A DNA stretch of 64,000 nt from Neorhizobium populisoli (GCF_019430945.1 NZ_JAHYCB010000004.1:186001-250000), one strand, 5' to 3'; numbered from the stretch's first letter, positions 8,687 through 17,977 are shown. Notes: generated by a model from the letters alone, not told the origin. Made by a program: numbers and translations.

Positions 8687-8705
8687 TGTATACATATACT
8701 GTCAA
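8687..8705 (-). promoter_or_regulatory. TGTATACA palindrome beside TTGACA, candidate operator and distal promoter
   Basis: TGTATACA (8687-8694) is followed on the plus strand by TGTCAA (8700-8705), which reads TTGACA on the minus strand. The palindrome would sit in the spacer just as at 4892. TTTAAG at the right distance is a possible -10. If active, it would give a leader of about 360 nt before receptor 2. Confidence 0.35.
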
Positions 8706-8777
8706 TATTCGCCTTTGGCAGCACTCGGCGCTGCACGTACCCGTTCTCCGCATACATTGGGTCTTGTGCCGGTAGGA

Positions 8778-9857
8778 TCACTCCTTTCCGGGCTGCTTGT
8801 CGTCCAGAAAGGCGGCATAGCGATCCGCAAGCAATGAGATGGTGTCGTCGATGAAGCCCGCATCGACATGCTTTGCGAATTCGATCTTCCGTGGGCGTCC
8901 TTCCGGATCGCGGGTGATGCGCGCGAACATTCTGCCGCTGCTGTCTCTCAGGTCGAGCGGCTTCGGCGTGTCGGGTTTTTCCCGGCGCAGCAGGCGATCG
9001 AAGACAAGCTGGAAGCGCCGGTCCGTGGCTGCGGCCTGAAAGCGCTGGTAGTGCATCTCGTCATTGGCAATCGCTTCGGCATTTTTCTTCTGAAGCATCT
9101 GGCCGAGTTTCATCCACCGGTCACGACCGACCTTGGGAGCCGGGCCGATCATGCGGATGACCGTTTCGGGGATGCTTTCGACCACCGCCATCAGGCGCGA
9201 AAGCTCGCTCTTCTGCACGGCAAGCGCATCGCCGATGATCTTGCGGTCGAACCCGCGTCGGGACAGGTTCTTTGCAAAAAGTCCGCGCTCGATGAATGTG
9301 AGATTGCGGCGCTCGGTATTTTCCTTGCCCTGTGCCAGCACGAGTTCGTCGTCGGACAGGTTGCGCACGATTGCCCTTACCTCAATGCCGAGACGGGCCG
9401 CTGCGCGCACGCGACGATGACCGTAGGCCGTCTCGTAGCGACCGTTCTTGTCCGGATGCGGCCGCAAAAGTGCCGGCACCTGCTGGCCGTTTTCGCGAAT
9501 ACTGTCGATCAGCGCGGCAAAATCCTCGTCGTCGCGATTGTCCAGCCGAAGGCGGTCTTCGATGAACGAAGCGTCGATCTTATCCGGATGGATGTTGACG
9601 ATGCGTTCGCCTTCGTTGATCGATTGGCGAAGCACCCGTGCCTCTTCCACTTCGCGGGTCATCGCGCCGAGTGAAAGGCCCATAGCCTTGACTGCGCCCG
9701 ATGGATTGCGGTGAAGGACGCCAGTGTCTCCGGCAGGCACCGGCTCTGTTGTCTCGGTATCGGGTGACGCCTTCGTTTCCGGGGCACGGGCCGGCTCGGC
9801 AGGCGCAAGTCCGCCCGCAAAGAGTGCCTTCAATTCGTTCTTCCGGTTGCCGGCCAT
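8778..9857 (-). CDS. repB: ParB-family partition protein, RepB type
   Basis: This 359-residue DNA-binding partition protein belongs to the RepB branch of ParB proteins. The N-terminus has a RepB-like MAGNRKNELKALF start. A ParB/sulfiredoxin fold follows (about residues 85-170, including YGHRRVRAAARLG), with KENTERRNLTFIERGLFA typical of RepB, and then a predicted HTH centre-binding region. It should load on parS sites and work with RepA in segregation. It lies 54 nt downstream of repA on the same strand, so the two form an operon. No repC follows, so this pair may serve only partition or may be a chromosomal relic of a repABC replicon. Confidence 0.92.
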   Translation of the reverse strand: MAGNRKNELKALFAGGLAPAEPARAPETKASPDTETTEPVPAGDTGVLHRNPSGAVKAMGLSLGAMTREVEEARVLRQSINEGERIVNIHPDKIDASFIEDRLRLDNRDDEDFAALIDSIRENGQQVPALLRPHPDKNGRYETAYGHRRVRAAARLGIEVRAIVRNLSDDELVLAQGKENTERRNLTFIERGLFAKNLSRRGFDRKIIGDALAVQKSELSRLMAVVESIPETVIRMIGPAPKVGRDRWMKLGQMLQKKNAEAIANDEMHYQRFQAAATDRRFQLVFDRLLRREKPDTPKPLDLRDSSGRMFARITRDPEGRPRKIEFAKHVDAGFIDDTISLLADRYAAFLDDKQPGKE

Positions 9858-9910
9858 GGCTCAAAACCTTCCTGTCATCCGCCGATTAAACATCTTCAGC
9901 GTATAGCGTA

Positions 9911-11170
9911 TCAGCGACCCCACGCTACTTGGATCAATTTTTCGATTTCTCCATTGACCGCATTCATAGCCTCGACGGCGCGATCATAGGTGGAGCGGGT
10001 AAAGTTCTCTCGGCCGACCTCATAAAGCGTCTGCTTGGTGAGCCCGGCATCGGAAACGGCGGTCGATTTCAGCATCGGTGCCGTCAGCACCCTTTCCCCG
10101 AATAGAGAGCGCATGAAGCCGACGATCTGCGCCTGCGGCCCGTCATTCGGTTCATAGCGGGTTGCAAGATAACGAAGGAAATCGAAGTTCAGGGTGCCGC
10201 CTGCCTCGCGCACGACGGAAAGCAGGTCCGACGTCATGAACAGGAACTGGTTCATCGAGGCAACGTCGAGCATCTGCGGATGAATAGTGACAATGACCGA
10301 TGTCGAGGCACAGAGCGCCGAAAGCGTCAGATAGCCAAGTTGCGGTGGGCAATCGATGACGATGACATCATAGCCATATTCGACGGATTGAAGTGCCGCC
10401 TGAATGCGGGAGAAGAATAGAGGACCGGAATCCTCTCCGTTTTCCCGGCGCGCCAGCGCCTGTGGTGTCACATGTTCGAACTCCTGCAGCTCGATATTGC
10501 CGGGCACAAGATCGACGCCCGGAAAATAGGTGCCGCGAATAATGTCCGAAAGCGGCCGCTGCTCCGCATCGTAACGGATCGCGCCGTATAGGGTGTCGTT
10601 GCCGACCAGATCGAGCTCCGGCTGATAGCCGAACAGGGCGGAAAGTGACGCCTGTGGATCGAGATCCACGGCGAGGACACGGTGGCCGGTCAAGGCAAGA
10701 TATTGGGCAAGGTGCACGGCCGACGTGGTCTTGCCGGAACCGCCTTTGAAGTTGGTTACAGAGATGACCTGCAGATGCTCGCCTATGTCCGCATTCCGAT
10801 GCGGCAGGTAGGCACGGGCCTTGGCAAGGTTGCCTTTTGCAAACGCCTGTTCGGCAAGATGCTGGCGCAGGGCATTGATGTCTTTCAGTGAATACAGGCG
10901 TCGACCGGCAACACCCGTTTCCGGTTGCGGCCCTTCTCCTGCCAGCGAAAGCTGCCGCAGATATCCATCCGATACTCCGATCAGCTTCGCCGCCTCTCCC
11001 GAAGAAAAGCTGCGCAAAGACTTCATCGACGACGGCGGAAAGAGCCGGTCACGCATTGCCTTCAGCTGCTCCGAGAGCGCCTGGGCATCGCGGGCGATCG
11101 TCTCCTCCGCCAGAACGCGTCCGTCGCGTGTTGTAGCGGTCATGCCTTTCTTGTCCCCCAGGTCGCGCAT
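9911..11170 (-). CDS. repA: ParA-family partition ATPase, RepA type
   Basis: This 419-residue ATPase is the motor and autoregulator of a RepABC-type partition system. An N-terminal winged-helix region (about residues 50-115, with SSGEAAKLIGVSDGYLRQLS) precedes a ParA domain with the deviant Walker A KGGSGKTTSAVHLAQYL and the Walker B-like VIVIDCPPQLGYLT. Length matches plasmid RepA (about 400 residues). The ATG at 11170 has a good ribosome site (AGGAGA, 6 nt upstream); a second ATG nine codons later is possible. Known RepA proteins repress their own promoter together with RepB. Confidence 0.93.
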   Translation of the reverse strand: MRDLGDKKGMTATTRDGRVLAEETIARDAQALSEQLKAMRDRLFPPSSMKSLRSFSSGEAAKLIGVSDGYLRQLSLAGEGPQPETGVAGRRLYSLKDINALRQHLAEQAFAKGNLAKARAYLPHRNADIGEHLQVISVTNFKGGSGKTTSAVHLAQYLALTGHRVLAVDLDPQASLSALFGYQPELDLVGNDTLYGAIRYDAEQRPLSDIIRGTYFPGVDLVPGNIELQEFEHVTPQALARRENGEDSGPLFFSRIQAALQSVEYGYDVIVIDCPPQLGYLTLSALCASTSVIVTIHPQMLDVASMNQFLFMTSDLLSVVREAGGTLNFDFLRYLATRYEPNDGPQAQIVGFMRSLFGERVLTAPMLKSTAVSDAGLTKQTLYEVGRENFTRSTYDRAVEAMNAVNGEIEKLIQVAWGR

Positions 11171-11589
11171 GCCGTTCTCCTGTGATCATTCACAGAGAGA
11201 ATAGAGGTCCGATGTGAAGCCGGCTTGACCGATCGGGCGATGCGAGCCGCTTTTTACGCTGTTCAATCGAATTTACAGAAGATGCGGCCGGTAACGTTCG
11301 CCAAACGATCGGATGCCGACCTGCGTAAACAGGACGCGGCATTTCGCCGATTACGTCAAGACGCTTTCGAGAGCCGAAGCGCCTCCGACTGCTTTCCCCC
11401 GGGCAGTTTTATGTAGGCTCGATGCAGGCCCCTCATAGAAAATACAGCCTTTTGCCGGAATTGGGTGAGCTTCCGGTAAAATCATGAGGAGGAGAAGAGT
11501 TCAACTCTTCCAACAGGCTGCCAAAATACCATAATTGTCGATCAACGTTTAACGTTACAACATTCGCGCGGCAAAGGGATCGAAGCTCA
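11171..11589. other. Divergent intergenic region between repA and prc
   Basis: These 419 bp separate two divergent genes, so both promoters must lie here. I searched for the rhizobial parS form GTT-N4-GC-N4-AAC and did not find a copy. A short repeated AACGTT pattern (around 11545-11557, ACGTTTAACGTTACAAC) close to prc may be regulatory. No small gene is convincing. Confidence 0.4.
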
Positions 11590-13710
11590 ATGCGCCTAAA
11601 ATATGCTTTCCTCGGCTTAATTCTCTCGGTTGCATTGCCCGCGCACGCTCAGGAGCCGAAGACGCTCCCGGTCCTGGCGCCGCAGCAGCCCCAGGGGCAG
11701 GCCGCGCATCTGAGCGCGCAGTTTCTGGGGCGGTATGCCTACAAGCCGGTACCGCTCAACGATGCGATTTCGGCCAAGGTCATGGACCGGTTCATCAAGT
11801 CCCTGGATCCGGACCGGATGCTGTTCATGCAGTCCGACATTGACAAGTTCATGGCCAATAGAACGAAGATCGATGACGCGATTGCCGGCGAAGACCTTAA
11901 AATCCCGTTCTCGATTTTCAATGTCAATACGCAGCGCATCGTCGACCGCATGACTTACGCGAAGGGTCTACTGAAGCAGAGTTTCGATTTCAGCGTGAAG
12001 GAAGATTATACGGTGGTGCGCGAGGACGCTCCTTGGGCGAAGTCGGAGGCTGAAAGCAATGAGCTGTGGCGCAAGCGCGTCAAGAGCGACTGGCTCCGCT
12101 TGAAGCTGGCAGGCAAGGCTGATGCAGCTATCCGGGAGACGCTCGACAAGCGCTACCAGACCATCCTCGACCGGGTTTATTCCTACAAAAGCAACGACGT
12201 CTTCCAGGCATTCATGGCGGCCTATACGACCTCCGTCGATCCGCACACGGACTATTTCGGTGCCGCCGCTTCGGCCGAGTTCGATATCTCGATGAAGCTT
12301 TCGCTCGTCGGTATCGGCGCGGTGCTGCAGGACCGCGACGGCTATACGACCATCCGCGAACTTGTCCCGGGTGGACCGGCGCAAGTATCCGGCAAGCTTG
12401 CCGTCGGCGACCGTATTATCGGTGTCGCCCAAGGTGATGACGGTGCCGTCAAGGAAGTGCTGGGTACCCGGCTGGACGAGGTCGTTCAGATGATCCGCGG
12501 GGCGAAGGATTCCGTCGTCCGACTGGATATCCTGCCGGCAGACGCCGGGGAGAATGGAACTCACCGCGTCATTCGCCTAGTCCGGGATAAGGTCAGTCTT
12601 GAAAAGCAGGCGGCCAAGAAAAGCATCATTCCGGTGAAAGACGGTGATGCCACGCGCAAGATCGGCGTGATCACCCTTCCGGCTTTTTATGAGGATTTCG
12701 AGGCGCGCCAGAAGGGCGACAAGGACTACAAGGGCGCGAGCCGTGACGTTGCCAAACTCCTCGGTGAGTTGAAGCAGGAGAACGTCGATGGTGTCCTCAT
12801 CGATCTGCGCGACAATGGCGGCGGCTCGCTTGCAGAAGCGATCGACATGACCGGCCTCTTTGTCGGCAAAGGCCCGGTAGTTCAGCAACGCAACAGCGAA
12901 GGCAAGGTCGAGGTGGAAAGCGACGATCTGCCCGAACCGGCCTGGCAGGGGCCGGTTGGTGTCCTCATCAACCGTGGCTCAGCCTCGGCTTCCGAGATTT
13001 TTGCTGCTGCCATACAGGACTATGGCCGGGGCGTGATCATCGGGGAGCCGAGCTTTGGCAAGGGTAGCGTACAGACCGTGGTCAACCTCGATCGTATTGC
13101 TCAAAATCTCGAGCCGAAGTTCGGCCAGCTGAAGTTGACCATCGCGCAGTTTTTCCGCGTCAATGGCGGCACGACACAGTTGCGCGGCGTGACGCCCGAT
13201 ATCTCCTTGCCGGCGCTCTCCGATCCGAAAACCTTTGGTGAGGCAAGCTTCGACAACGCGCTGCCCTGGACGCAGATAAATCCCGCAAAATATAAGGTTG
13301 CCGGTAATCTCGCCGCCTCACTCCCGCAATTGCAGAGCCGTCACGATGTTCGAGCCGGCAGTGATCCGGATTTCCGGCGCTTCGTCGAAAATGCCAATGA
13401 ACTCAAGGCTCAGCGCGAGAAGCGCACGATTTCACTCAACGAAGCTGAACGCAAAGCCGAAATGGCCGCTATGACCAGCCGTCTCAAGGCGCGCGAGCAG
13501 GCCAACGACGATGCCTCTCGCGGAGATGACGACGGACTGCAATCGGACGAGCGCAGCTTGAGCGCCGATATCGCCCTGGAAAATGCCCGCAAGAACGCTA
13601 AAGACGTCTTGCGCAACGAGGCCGCGGCCATCGTTGCGGATCAGTCGGATTTGCTGCAGGGAACCGCAAACCCAACCGTAAAGCGGTCAAAGAATACGAT
13701 GGGAGAATAG
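11590..13710 (+). CDS. prc: Tail-specific carboxy-terminal processing protease Prc
   Basis: This 706-residue periplasmic serine protease degrades proteins from exposed C-termini and trims envelope proteins. It has a signal peptide (RLKYAFLGLILSVALPAHA), a long helical N-terminal lid domain, a PDZ domain near residues 230-320 (VGIGAVLQDRDGYTTIRELVPG), and the S41 catalytic domain. The expected Ser-Lys dyad is present: Ser466 in GSASASE and Lys491 in FGKGSVQ, 25 residues apart as in the E. coli enzyme. A C-terminal DUF3340-like region rich in Lys, Arg and Glu follows. Length is close to E. coli Prc (682). It stands alone on the plus strand. Confidence 0.95.
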   Translation: MRLKYAFLGLILSVALPAHAQEPKTLPVLAPQQPQGQAAHLSAQFLGRYAYKPVPLNDAISAKVMDRFIKSLDPDRMLFMQSDIDKFMANRTKIDDAIAGEDLKIPFSIFNVNTQRIVDRMTYAKGLLKQSFDFSVKEDYTVVREDAPWAKSEAESNELWRKRVKSDWLRLKLAGKADAAIRETLDKRYQTILDRVYSYKSNDVFQAFMAAYTTSVDPHTDYFGAAASAEFDISMKLSLVGIGAVLQDRDGYTTIRELVPGGPAQVSGKLAVGDRIIGVAQGDDGAVKEVLGTRLDEVVQMIRGAKDSVVRLDILPADAGENGTHRVIRLVRDKVSLEKQAAKKSIIPVKDGDATRKIGVITLPAFYEDFEARQKGDKDYKGASRDVAKLLGELKQENVDGVLIDLRDNGGGSLAEAIDMTGLFVGKGPVVQQRNSEGKVEVESDDLPEPAWQGPVGVLINRGSASASEIFAAAIQDYGRGVIIGEPSFGKGSVQTVVNLDRIAQNLEPKFGQLKLTIAQFFRVNGGTTQLRGVTPDISLPALSDPKTFGEASFDNALPWTQINPAKYKVAGNLAASLPQLQSRHDVRAGSDPDFRRFVENANELKAQREKRTISLNEAERKAEMAAMTSRLKAREQANDDASRGDDDGLQSDERSLSADIALENARKNAKDVLRNEAAAIVADQSDLLQGTANPTVKRSKNTMGE

Positions 13711-14070
13711 TCTTCTATCGGTAAAGGCCCAGAGGAATACGGGAAAGATTCCGCTCTTGTAGCGGAGCCTTCTTCGCGGGGATGGTATTGGCTGCAAAGT
13801 CTGCCCATTTCCGCGAAGCTTGTCTCTTTCGGTTGCTGCACCTGGTACTTCCTGCCTTATGTTTCCTTTATTGTTGTGGGTATTGGCGCATCTCACATTT
13901 GATGCGCCGAAAACATATTTATAGTTGTGTCCTTTTCGCTTTGGCTGCAATCAAGAATCGCAAGTCCAGGGTTGATTTCCCGTTGGACCGGATTGCCGAA
14001 CGCTGCACTAGCCACGCGTCCCGACCATGCCGCTCCGTCTCCACCGGCTTATCGCGTACATTTGATTGTC

Positions 14071-14142
14071 ATGAAAATCCGACATTCTATGTATCCTGAC
14101 GTGGCTGATGCCATCGCCAAATCCGCCGCGGATGCAAGCTGA
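14071..14142 (+). CDS. Possible 23-residue leader peptide
   Basis: An ATG at 14071 opens a 23-codon frame (MKIRHSMYPDVADAIAKSAA then DAS) that ends with TGA just before the hairpin-rich segment. There is no strong Shine-Dalgarno sequence. I do not recognise the peptide. It may be a leader peptide for the downstream RNA or simply chance. Confidence 0.2.
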   Translation: MKIRHSMYPDVADAIAKSAADAS

Positions 14143-14400
14143 AATACGCTGTGACCGCAAGGTAGCCACTGATCGGGCTGAACCGATCAAATGGTGAAAC
14201 CGGAATCTAGCTGGGAGGATGAGTCTCATGGTTTCGCTGGCAGGTGACAGTAGGTTCGTCCCTACCGACCGTATCGCGCCGTCCTTAAATACTTTGCTTG
14301 CTGACAACATGGCGCAATCGGTCCAAGCAGGAGCGAAGTGATCGAGCAACCGCTGATCTTAAGGGTTGACCATCAGCGTGAGGGACCTATCTCCCGACGC
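14143..14400 (+). ncRNA. Candidate structured RNA or leader upstream of vgrG
   Basis: Several perfect short hairpins follow each other on the plus strand: GATCGG/CCGATC (14171-14188, loop GCTGAA), GTAGG/CCTAC around 14250-14265, CGCTGAT/ATCAGCG (about 14351-14378) and GGGA/TCCC around 14382-14395. The segment has almost no coding potential, and it ends about 90 nt before the vgrG start. It could be a 5' leader of the effector operon or an independent small RNA. I cannot match it to a known RNA family. Confidence 0.3.
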
Positions 14401-14487
14401 GAACATGACGTCCATTTTCCCGCACCAGTCGGTTTCCGCCCAAGCGGTTCCTTTGGTGCCCTTCTTGATTAAAAGATTGAGGCTCTC

Positions 14488-16761
14488 ATGGATAATGCTT
14501 CCGCCGCCGCCGATTTTATCCAGGCAAGCCGAATCCTGAAGATCGTCTCGCCCTTGGGTGAGGACCAGTTACTGCCGGAGAGAGTGGTAATCGAAGAAGG
14601 CGTCTCGTCGCTGTTCGAGATTCGCCTTTCGGCCCGCTCCAAGCAGCCGGTGGTCAAGCCGGAGGAGTTGATCGGCCGGCTGATGGATGTCTCGGTCGAG
14701 GTGCAACAGGGCAACGGCGAAGAGGGATCGGCCGTTCGCCGGCCATTCAACGGGCTGGTGACGGAACTCAAGGAAGGGCCGCCGATCACCCGCGGGCTGA
14801 GATCCTATTCCATGGTATTGCGGCCTCAGATGTGGCTCCTATCGCGCCGCTCAGACTGCCGCATCTGGATGGACAAGACTTCGATCCAAATCGTCGAGAT
14901 GCTGTTCTCCGAGCACGGCCTGCCGACACCCGATACATCCGGTGTTATCACACCGCCCGCCGCACAACATTATAGCGTGCAATGGAACGAGACCGATTTA
15001 GCCTATGTTTTGAGACGCTTCGAGGAAGATGGGTTGTTCTTCTGGTTCTCCCACGATGACGGCAAGCACAAGCTACACGTCGCGGATACGGCCAATGGAT
15101 GGCTTGGAGTGTCGCCCTCGGCGCAAGGCGAGGGCAAGATCCGGTTAGCGCAGGGCTCCTCCGACCGCAACCATATCAACGACTGGCAGCGGCTCTTCTC
15201 GTATGTGCCGGGACAGCGGGCTGGCGCCGACTGGAACTTCGAGACGCCGTCGATGGTGCCGGGCACGATGACGCCGTCGCTTGTGCAAATGCCGGAAGCG
15301 GTCAAGCGCGAGCTTTACGAATATCCCGCCCGCATATCGTCGGTGGAAGAAGCGGAACGCGCCGAGAAGCTTCGCATGCAGGCGTCCGAAGCTGATCACG
15401 ACCGGGTCTTCGGCGCTTCCAACTCGCGCATTCTGGAAGCAGGCCGCCGCTTTACCCCTTACGAAGTGGCACATCCCGATCATTTCTACGAGGAGCATGT
15501 GGTCATTAAGATGACCCAGACAGTGGTCGACCGCTCCTACGAGACCAATTCGAACGAGCCAGAATATAGCAACGAGTTCGAAGCGGTTCCCTCGCGCGTG
15601 CCGATGACGCCGCACCGGGAGACGAAGCGGCCGCGCATCGAAGGAACGCAGGTAGCTATCGTCGCAGGTCCCGCCGGCGAAGAAATCCACCCGGACAAGT
15701 ATGGCCGCATCAAACTGTGGTTTCCCTGGGACCGCAAGGCCAAGAAGGATGGCACGGACACGTGCTGGGTGCGGGTCAGCCAAGCCTGGGGCGGTGGCAC
15801 CTGGGGGGCGCAGATCATTCCGCGCATCGGCATGGAAGTCATGGTCGCCTATGTCGATGGCGATCCGGACCGGCCACTGGTAACTGGCGTGGTCAACAAC
15901 CCGTCCAACATTGTTCCTTATGATCTCCCGGCGAACAAGACCCGCATGGTGCTGCGCTCCAACACCCACAAGGGGCAGGGCTTCAACGAAATGACCTTCG
16001 AGGACGAGGCCGGCAAGGAGAACCAGTTCTTCCACGCCCAGAAGGATCAGACTACGCGGGTGTTGAACGATCGCGTCAAGCGGGTTGATCGTCATGAGGT
16101 TGCAGCGGTCGGCGGCAACCGGGCCGTCGAAGTCTCCGGCAACCAGAAGCATGAGATCGGCGGATCGGTGAATACGGTGGTCGGCGGCACCGGACCGATG
16201 GCGCAATTGCTGATGGGCGCGGTGCAGGGATTATCGGGACAGACAGCCGGGCTTCTCGCTCAAGCAGGTCAAATTGCCGGGGGCGCTGGCGCCGGTCCAG
16301 GCTTGGCAGCGTTCGCCGGCACGCTGGCGTCGTCGGCGCTCGGGTTCCTCGGAGCCGGCGGTCTAGGCAGCCGGCAAGGAGTAGTCGGTGGTCCAAGTCC
16401 CCGCGCGGATGCCGGCACGGGGCTTGCGGGCTCCGGAAGCGGCGTCGGCAATGACGCATCAAGTCTTTTCCCGCTTTCGGGCATCATGAACACGATCGTC
16501 GGATCCTTCCAGTCCACGACGGTCGGGGTCGCAAAAGTTGAGCAGATCGGCACCACCAAGGTGTCCAATGTGGGACAGACGGCCATCGAGAATGTCGGCA
16601 AGGTCAAGAAGCTCGTGGTGGGGGAGGAATATGTCATCGAAGTTGGCAGATCGACGATGATCATGAAGAAGGATGGGACGGTGATCATCAAGGGTGTGAA
16701 GTTCCATTTCGAGGCCGAAGGCCCGTTCCAGCAGATTGGTAAAGTTATCGATTTGAACTGA
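14488..16761 (+). CDS. vgrG: Type VI secretion spike protein VgrG (TssI)
   Basis: This 757-residue VgrG forms the trimeric needle tip of a type VI secretion system. The phage gp27-like part fills the first 380 residues or so (IRLSARSKQPV, SIQIVEMLFSEHG, WNETDLAYVLRRFEEDGLFFWF). The OB-fold gp5-like part follows (HPDKYGRIKLWFPWD, CWVRVSQAWGG, PRIGMEVMVAYVDGDPDRPL). After that come the needle repeats and an unusual Gly/Ala-rich insert at about residues 560-660, then a further needle-like segment with repeated VG/IG steps. No C-terminal enzyme domain is visible, so the cargo is probably the RHS protein two genes downstream of the DUF2169 gene. It begins a plus-strand operon. Confidence 0.95.
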   Translation: MDNASAAADFIQASRILKIVSPLGEDQLLPERVVIEEGVSSLFEIRLSARSKQPVVKPEELIGRLMDVSVEVQQGNGEEGSAVRRPFNGLVTELKEGPPITRGLRSYSMVLRPQMWLLSRRSDCRIWMDKTSIQIVEMLFSEHGLPTPDTSGVITPPAAQHYSVQWNETDLAYVLRRFEEDGLFFWFSHDDGKHKLHVADTANGWLGVSPSAQGEGKIRLAQGSSDRNHINDWQRLFSYVPGQRAGADWNFETPSMVPGTMTPSLVQMPEAVKRELYEYPARISSVEEAERAEKLRMQASEADHDRVFGASNSRILEAGRRFTPYEVAHPDHFYEEHVVIKMTQTVVDRSYETNSNEPEYSNEFEAVPSRVPMTPHRETKRPRIEGTQVAIVAGPAGEEIHPDKYGRIKLWFPWDRKAKKDGTDTCWVRVSQAWGGGTWGAQIIPRIGMEVMVAYVDGDPDRPLVTGVVNNPSNIVPYDLPANKTRMVLRSNTHKGQGFNEMTFEDEAGKENQFFHAQKDQTTRVLNDRVKRVDRHEVAAVGGNRAVEVSGNQKHEIGGSVNTVVGGTGPMAQLLMGAVQGLSGQTAGLLAQAGQIAGGAGAGPGLAAFAGTLASSALGFLGAGGLGSRQGVVGGPSPRADAGTGLAGSGSGVGNDASSLFPLSGIMNTIVGSFQSTTVGVAKVEQIGTTKVSNVGQTAIENVGKVKKLVVGEEYVIEVGRSTMIMKKDGTVIIKGVKFHFEAEGPFQQIGKVIDLN

Positions 16762-16768
16762 GCGAGCC

Positions 16769-17977
16769 ATGACGGAACTCTATAACACCACGGTATTCCC
16801 TCATCTCGCCTTCTCGAACTCTGACAATCAGGGTCGGGAGTTCGGCGTGATCCTGGTCAAGGCTGCATTCGATATCGACGATGATGGACGATGCAAAATC
16901 TCTGACGACCAGGAGCCCTTATGTTTCACCGACCGCTGTCACGGCGACGTGAATGTCAGTTCGCTGAGGCAGCCTTCAGATCTCGTCTCCTACAAGCCAG
17001 GAGCCGACATTATCGTCGACGCCACCGCCTTTGCGCCCGAAGGTCGTGCAAGCTCCAGTTGGACGGCTGGTGTCAGCGTGCTTTCAGGCGAAAGGCTGCT
17101 GGCATCGAAACAGCTGCGCGTCACCGGACCGCGTCGCTGGATGCCGGTCTGGCCAAGTTGGCTTTCGGAGAACCAGAAGAAGAATTGGCAGGCGCACCGC
17201 AAGTTTTTCAAGGGCTGGAAACTGTCAGAGCCGGAGGAAACCCTGTCAGTGCCAATCCGCTATGAACTGGCTTATGGCGGCCTACAGGATCGGGGTCTCG
17301 ACGAACATGGCAATCCAATCATCGAAGCGTTCGAAGAGAACCCGGTCGGCAGCGGCTGGTTCGATCCGGAGCAAGGCGATCTGACCGGCAGCTATCCTGC
17401 CCCGCAGATTGAGGCGTTGAACGATCCGATCCGTGATGCCGCCCACCACTATAAGCCGGAGGGTTTTGGGCCAATCCCGCCGGCTTGGTTGCCGCGCCGC
17501 AAGCTCGGCGGCACATTCGATCAGCAATGGTTGGATACTGTGGCGCCGAAATGGCCTGCCGACTACGATTTCGCCTATAACAATTCCGCCGCGGAAGGCC
17601 TTATCCTTAACGAGTTCCCGACCGGCGATCTGACGATCGTCCTGGAGAACCTGCGGCCGGGAACGCCCCGGTTTACCCTAACCTTGCCGGATCCGATGAT
17701 CACCATGCTGGTCGACGCTGGGGATTACGACATCGCGACGATCCGTCCGAATCTCGATACGATCTTTCTGTCTGTTTCATCCGCAAAGCTGTTTGATTGC
17801 CGGGTTCAGCTGACCTGGCGCATGCCGTTCAACCCGGACACTACCGAAGCCATCCTGCTTGCCGTTCCGGACAAGACTGACACGGCCGAACTCGCGGCGC
17901 TTGCGGGCGCGGTCAGGAAAGCGCCGCACCCGGACGCGTGCGGCGTCTACTGTAAGGAATTGGAGAGAGAAACGTGA
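16769..17977 (+). CDS. DUF2169-domain protein, T6SS effector adaptor candidate
   Basis: This 402-residue protein is a member of the DUF2169 family, which is found beside VgrG and PAAR genes and is thought to help load effectors on the spike. Family-like segments are visible near the start (NQGREFGVILVKAAFDID), in the middle (RVTGPRRWMP and the PIRYELAYGG region), and in the C-terminal part. There is no signal peptide or membrane segment. It starts 7 nt after vgrG and overlaps the PAAR-like gene by 4 nt, so the three are co-translated. The adaptor role is inferred from genomic context of the family. Confidence 0.88.
   Translation: MTELYNTTVFPHLAFSNSDNQGREFGVILVKAAFDIDDDGRCKISDDQEPLCFTDRCHGDVNVSSLRQPSDLVSYKPGADIIVDATAFAPEGRASSSWTAGVSVLSGERLLASKQLRVTGPRRWMPVWPSWLSENQKKNWQAHRKFFKGWKLSEPEETLSVPIRYELAYGGLQDRGLDEHGNPIIEAFEENPVGSGWFDPEQGDLTGSYPAPQIEALNDPIRDAAHHYKPEGFGPIPPAWLPRRKLGGTFDQQWLDTVAPKWPADYDFAYNNSAAEGLILNEFPTGDLTIVLENLRPGTPRFTLTLPDPMITMLVDAGDYDIATIRPNLDTIFLSVSSAKLFDCRVQLTWRMPFNPDTTEAILLAVPDKTDTAELAALAGAVRKAPHPDACGVYCKELERET

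Larger units (their letters stand above)
8297..8777. other. Intergenic region between receptor 2 and repB (repC position)
   Basis: In a repABC operon repC would follow repB here, but only about 480 bp separate repB from receptor 2, and no frame resembles RepC. The region is AT-rich. It holds a promoter-like pair at 8387-8416, two TGTATACA palindromes, and a weak half-conserved parS-like sequence at 8554-8569. I see no other gene. Confidence 0.55.
13711..14487. other. Long non-coding region before the VgrG module
   Basis: This 777-bp stretch has no recognisable protein gene except a possible 23-codon frame at 14071-14142. Near prc there is a small hairpin (13750-13766, TCCGCT/AGCGGA) that may end prc transcription, and a second perfect 8-bp hairpin at 13885-13908 (GGCGCATC/GATGCGCC). 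The second half holds several further hairpins described separately. It must also contain the promoter of the vgrG operon. Confidence 0.55.

Noticed and set aside
8297-8777. Possible remnant of repC
   Set aside because: No frame has RepC-like sequence, and the length is under half of a normal repC.
13885-13908. Hairpin GGCGCATC/GATGCGCC as the prc terminator
   Set aside because: It lies 175 nt after the stop and is followed by an A-rich rather than T-rich run, so I describe it only as part of the structured region.
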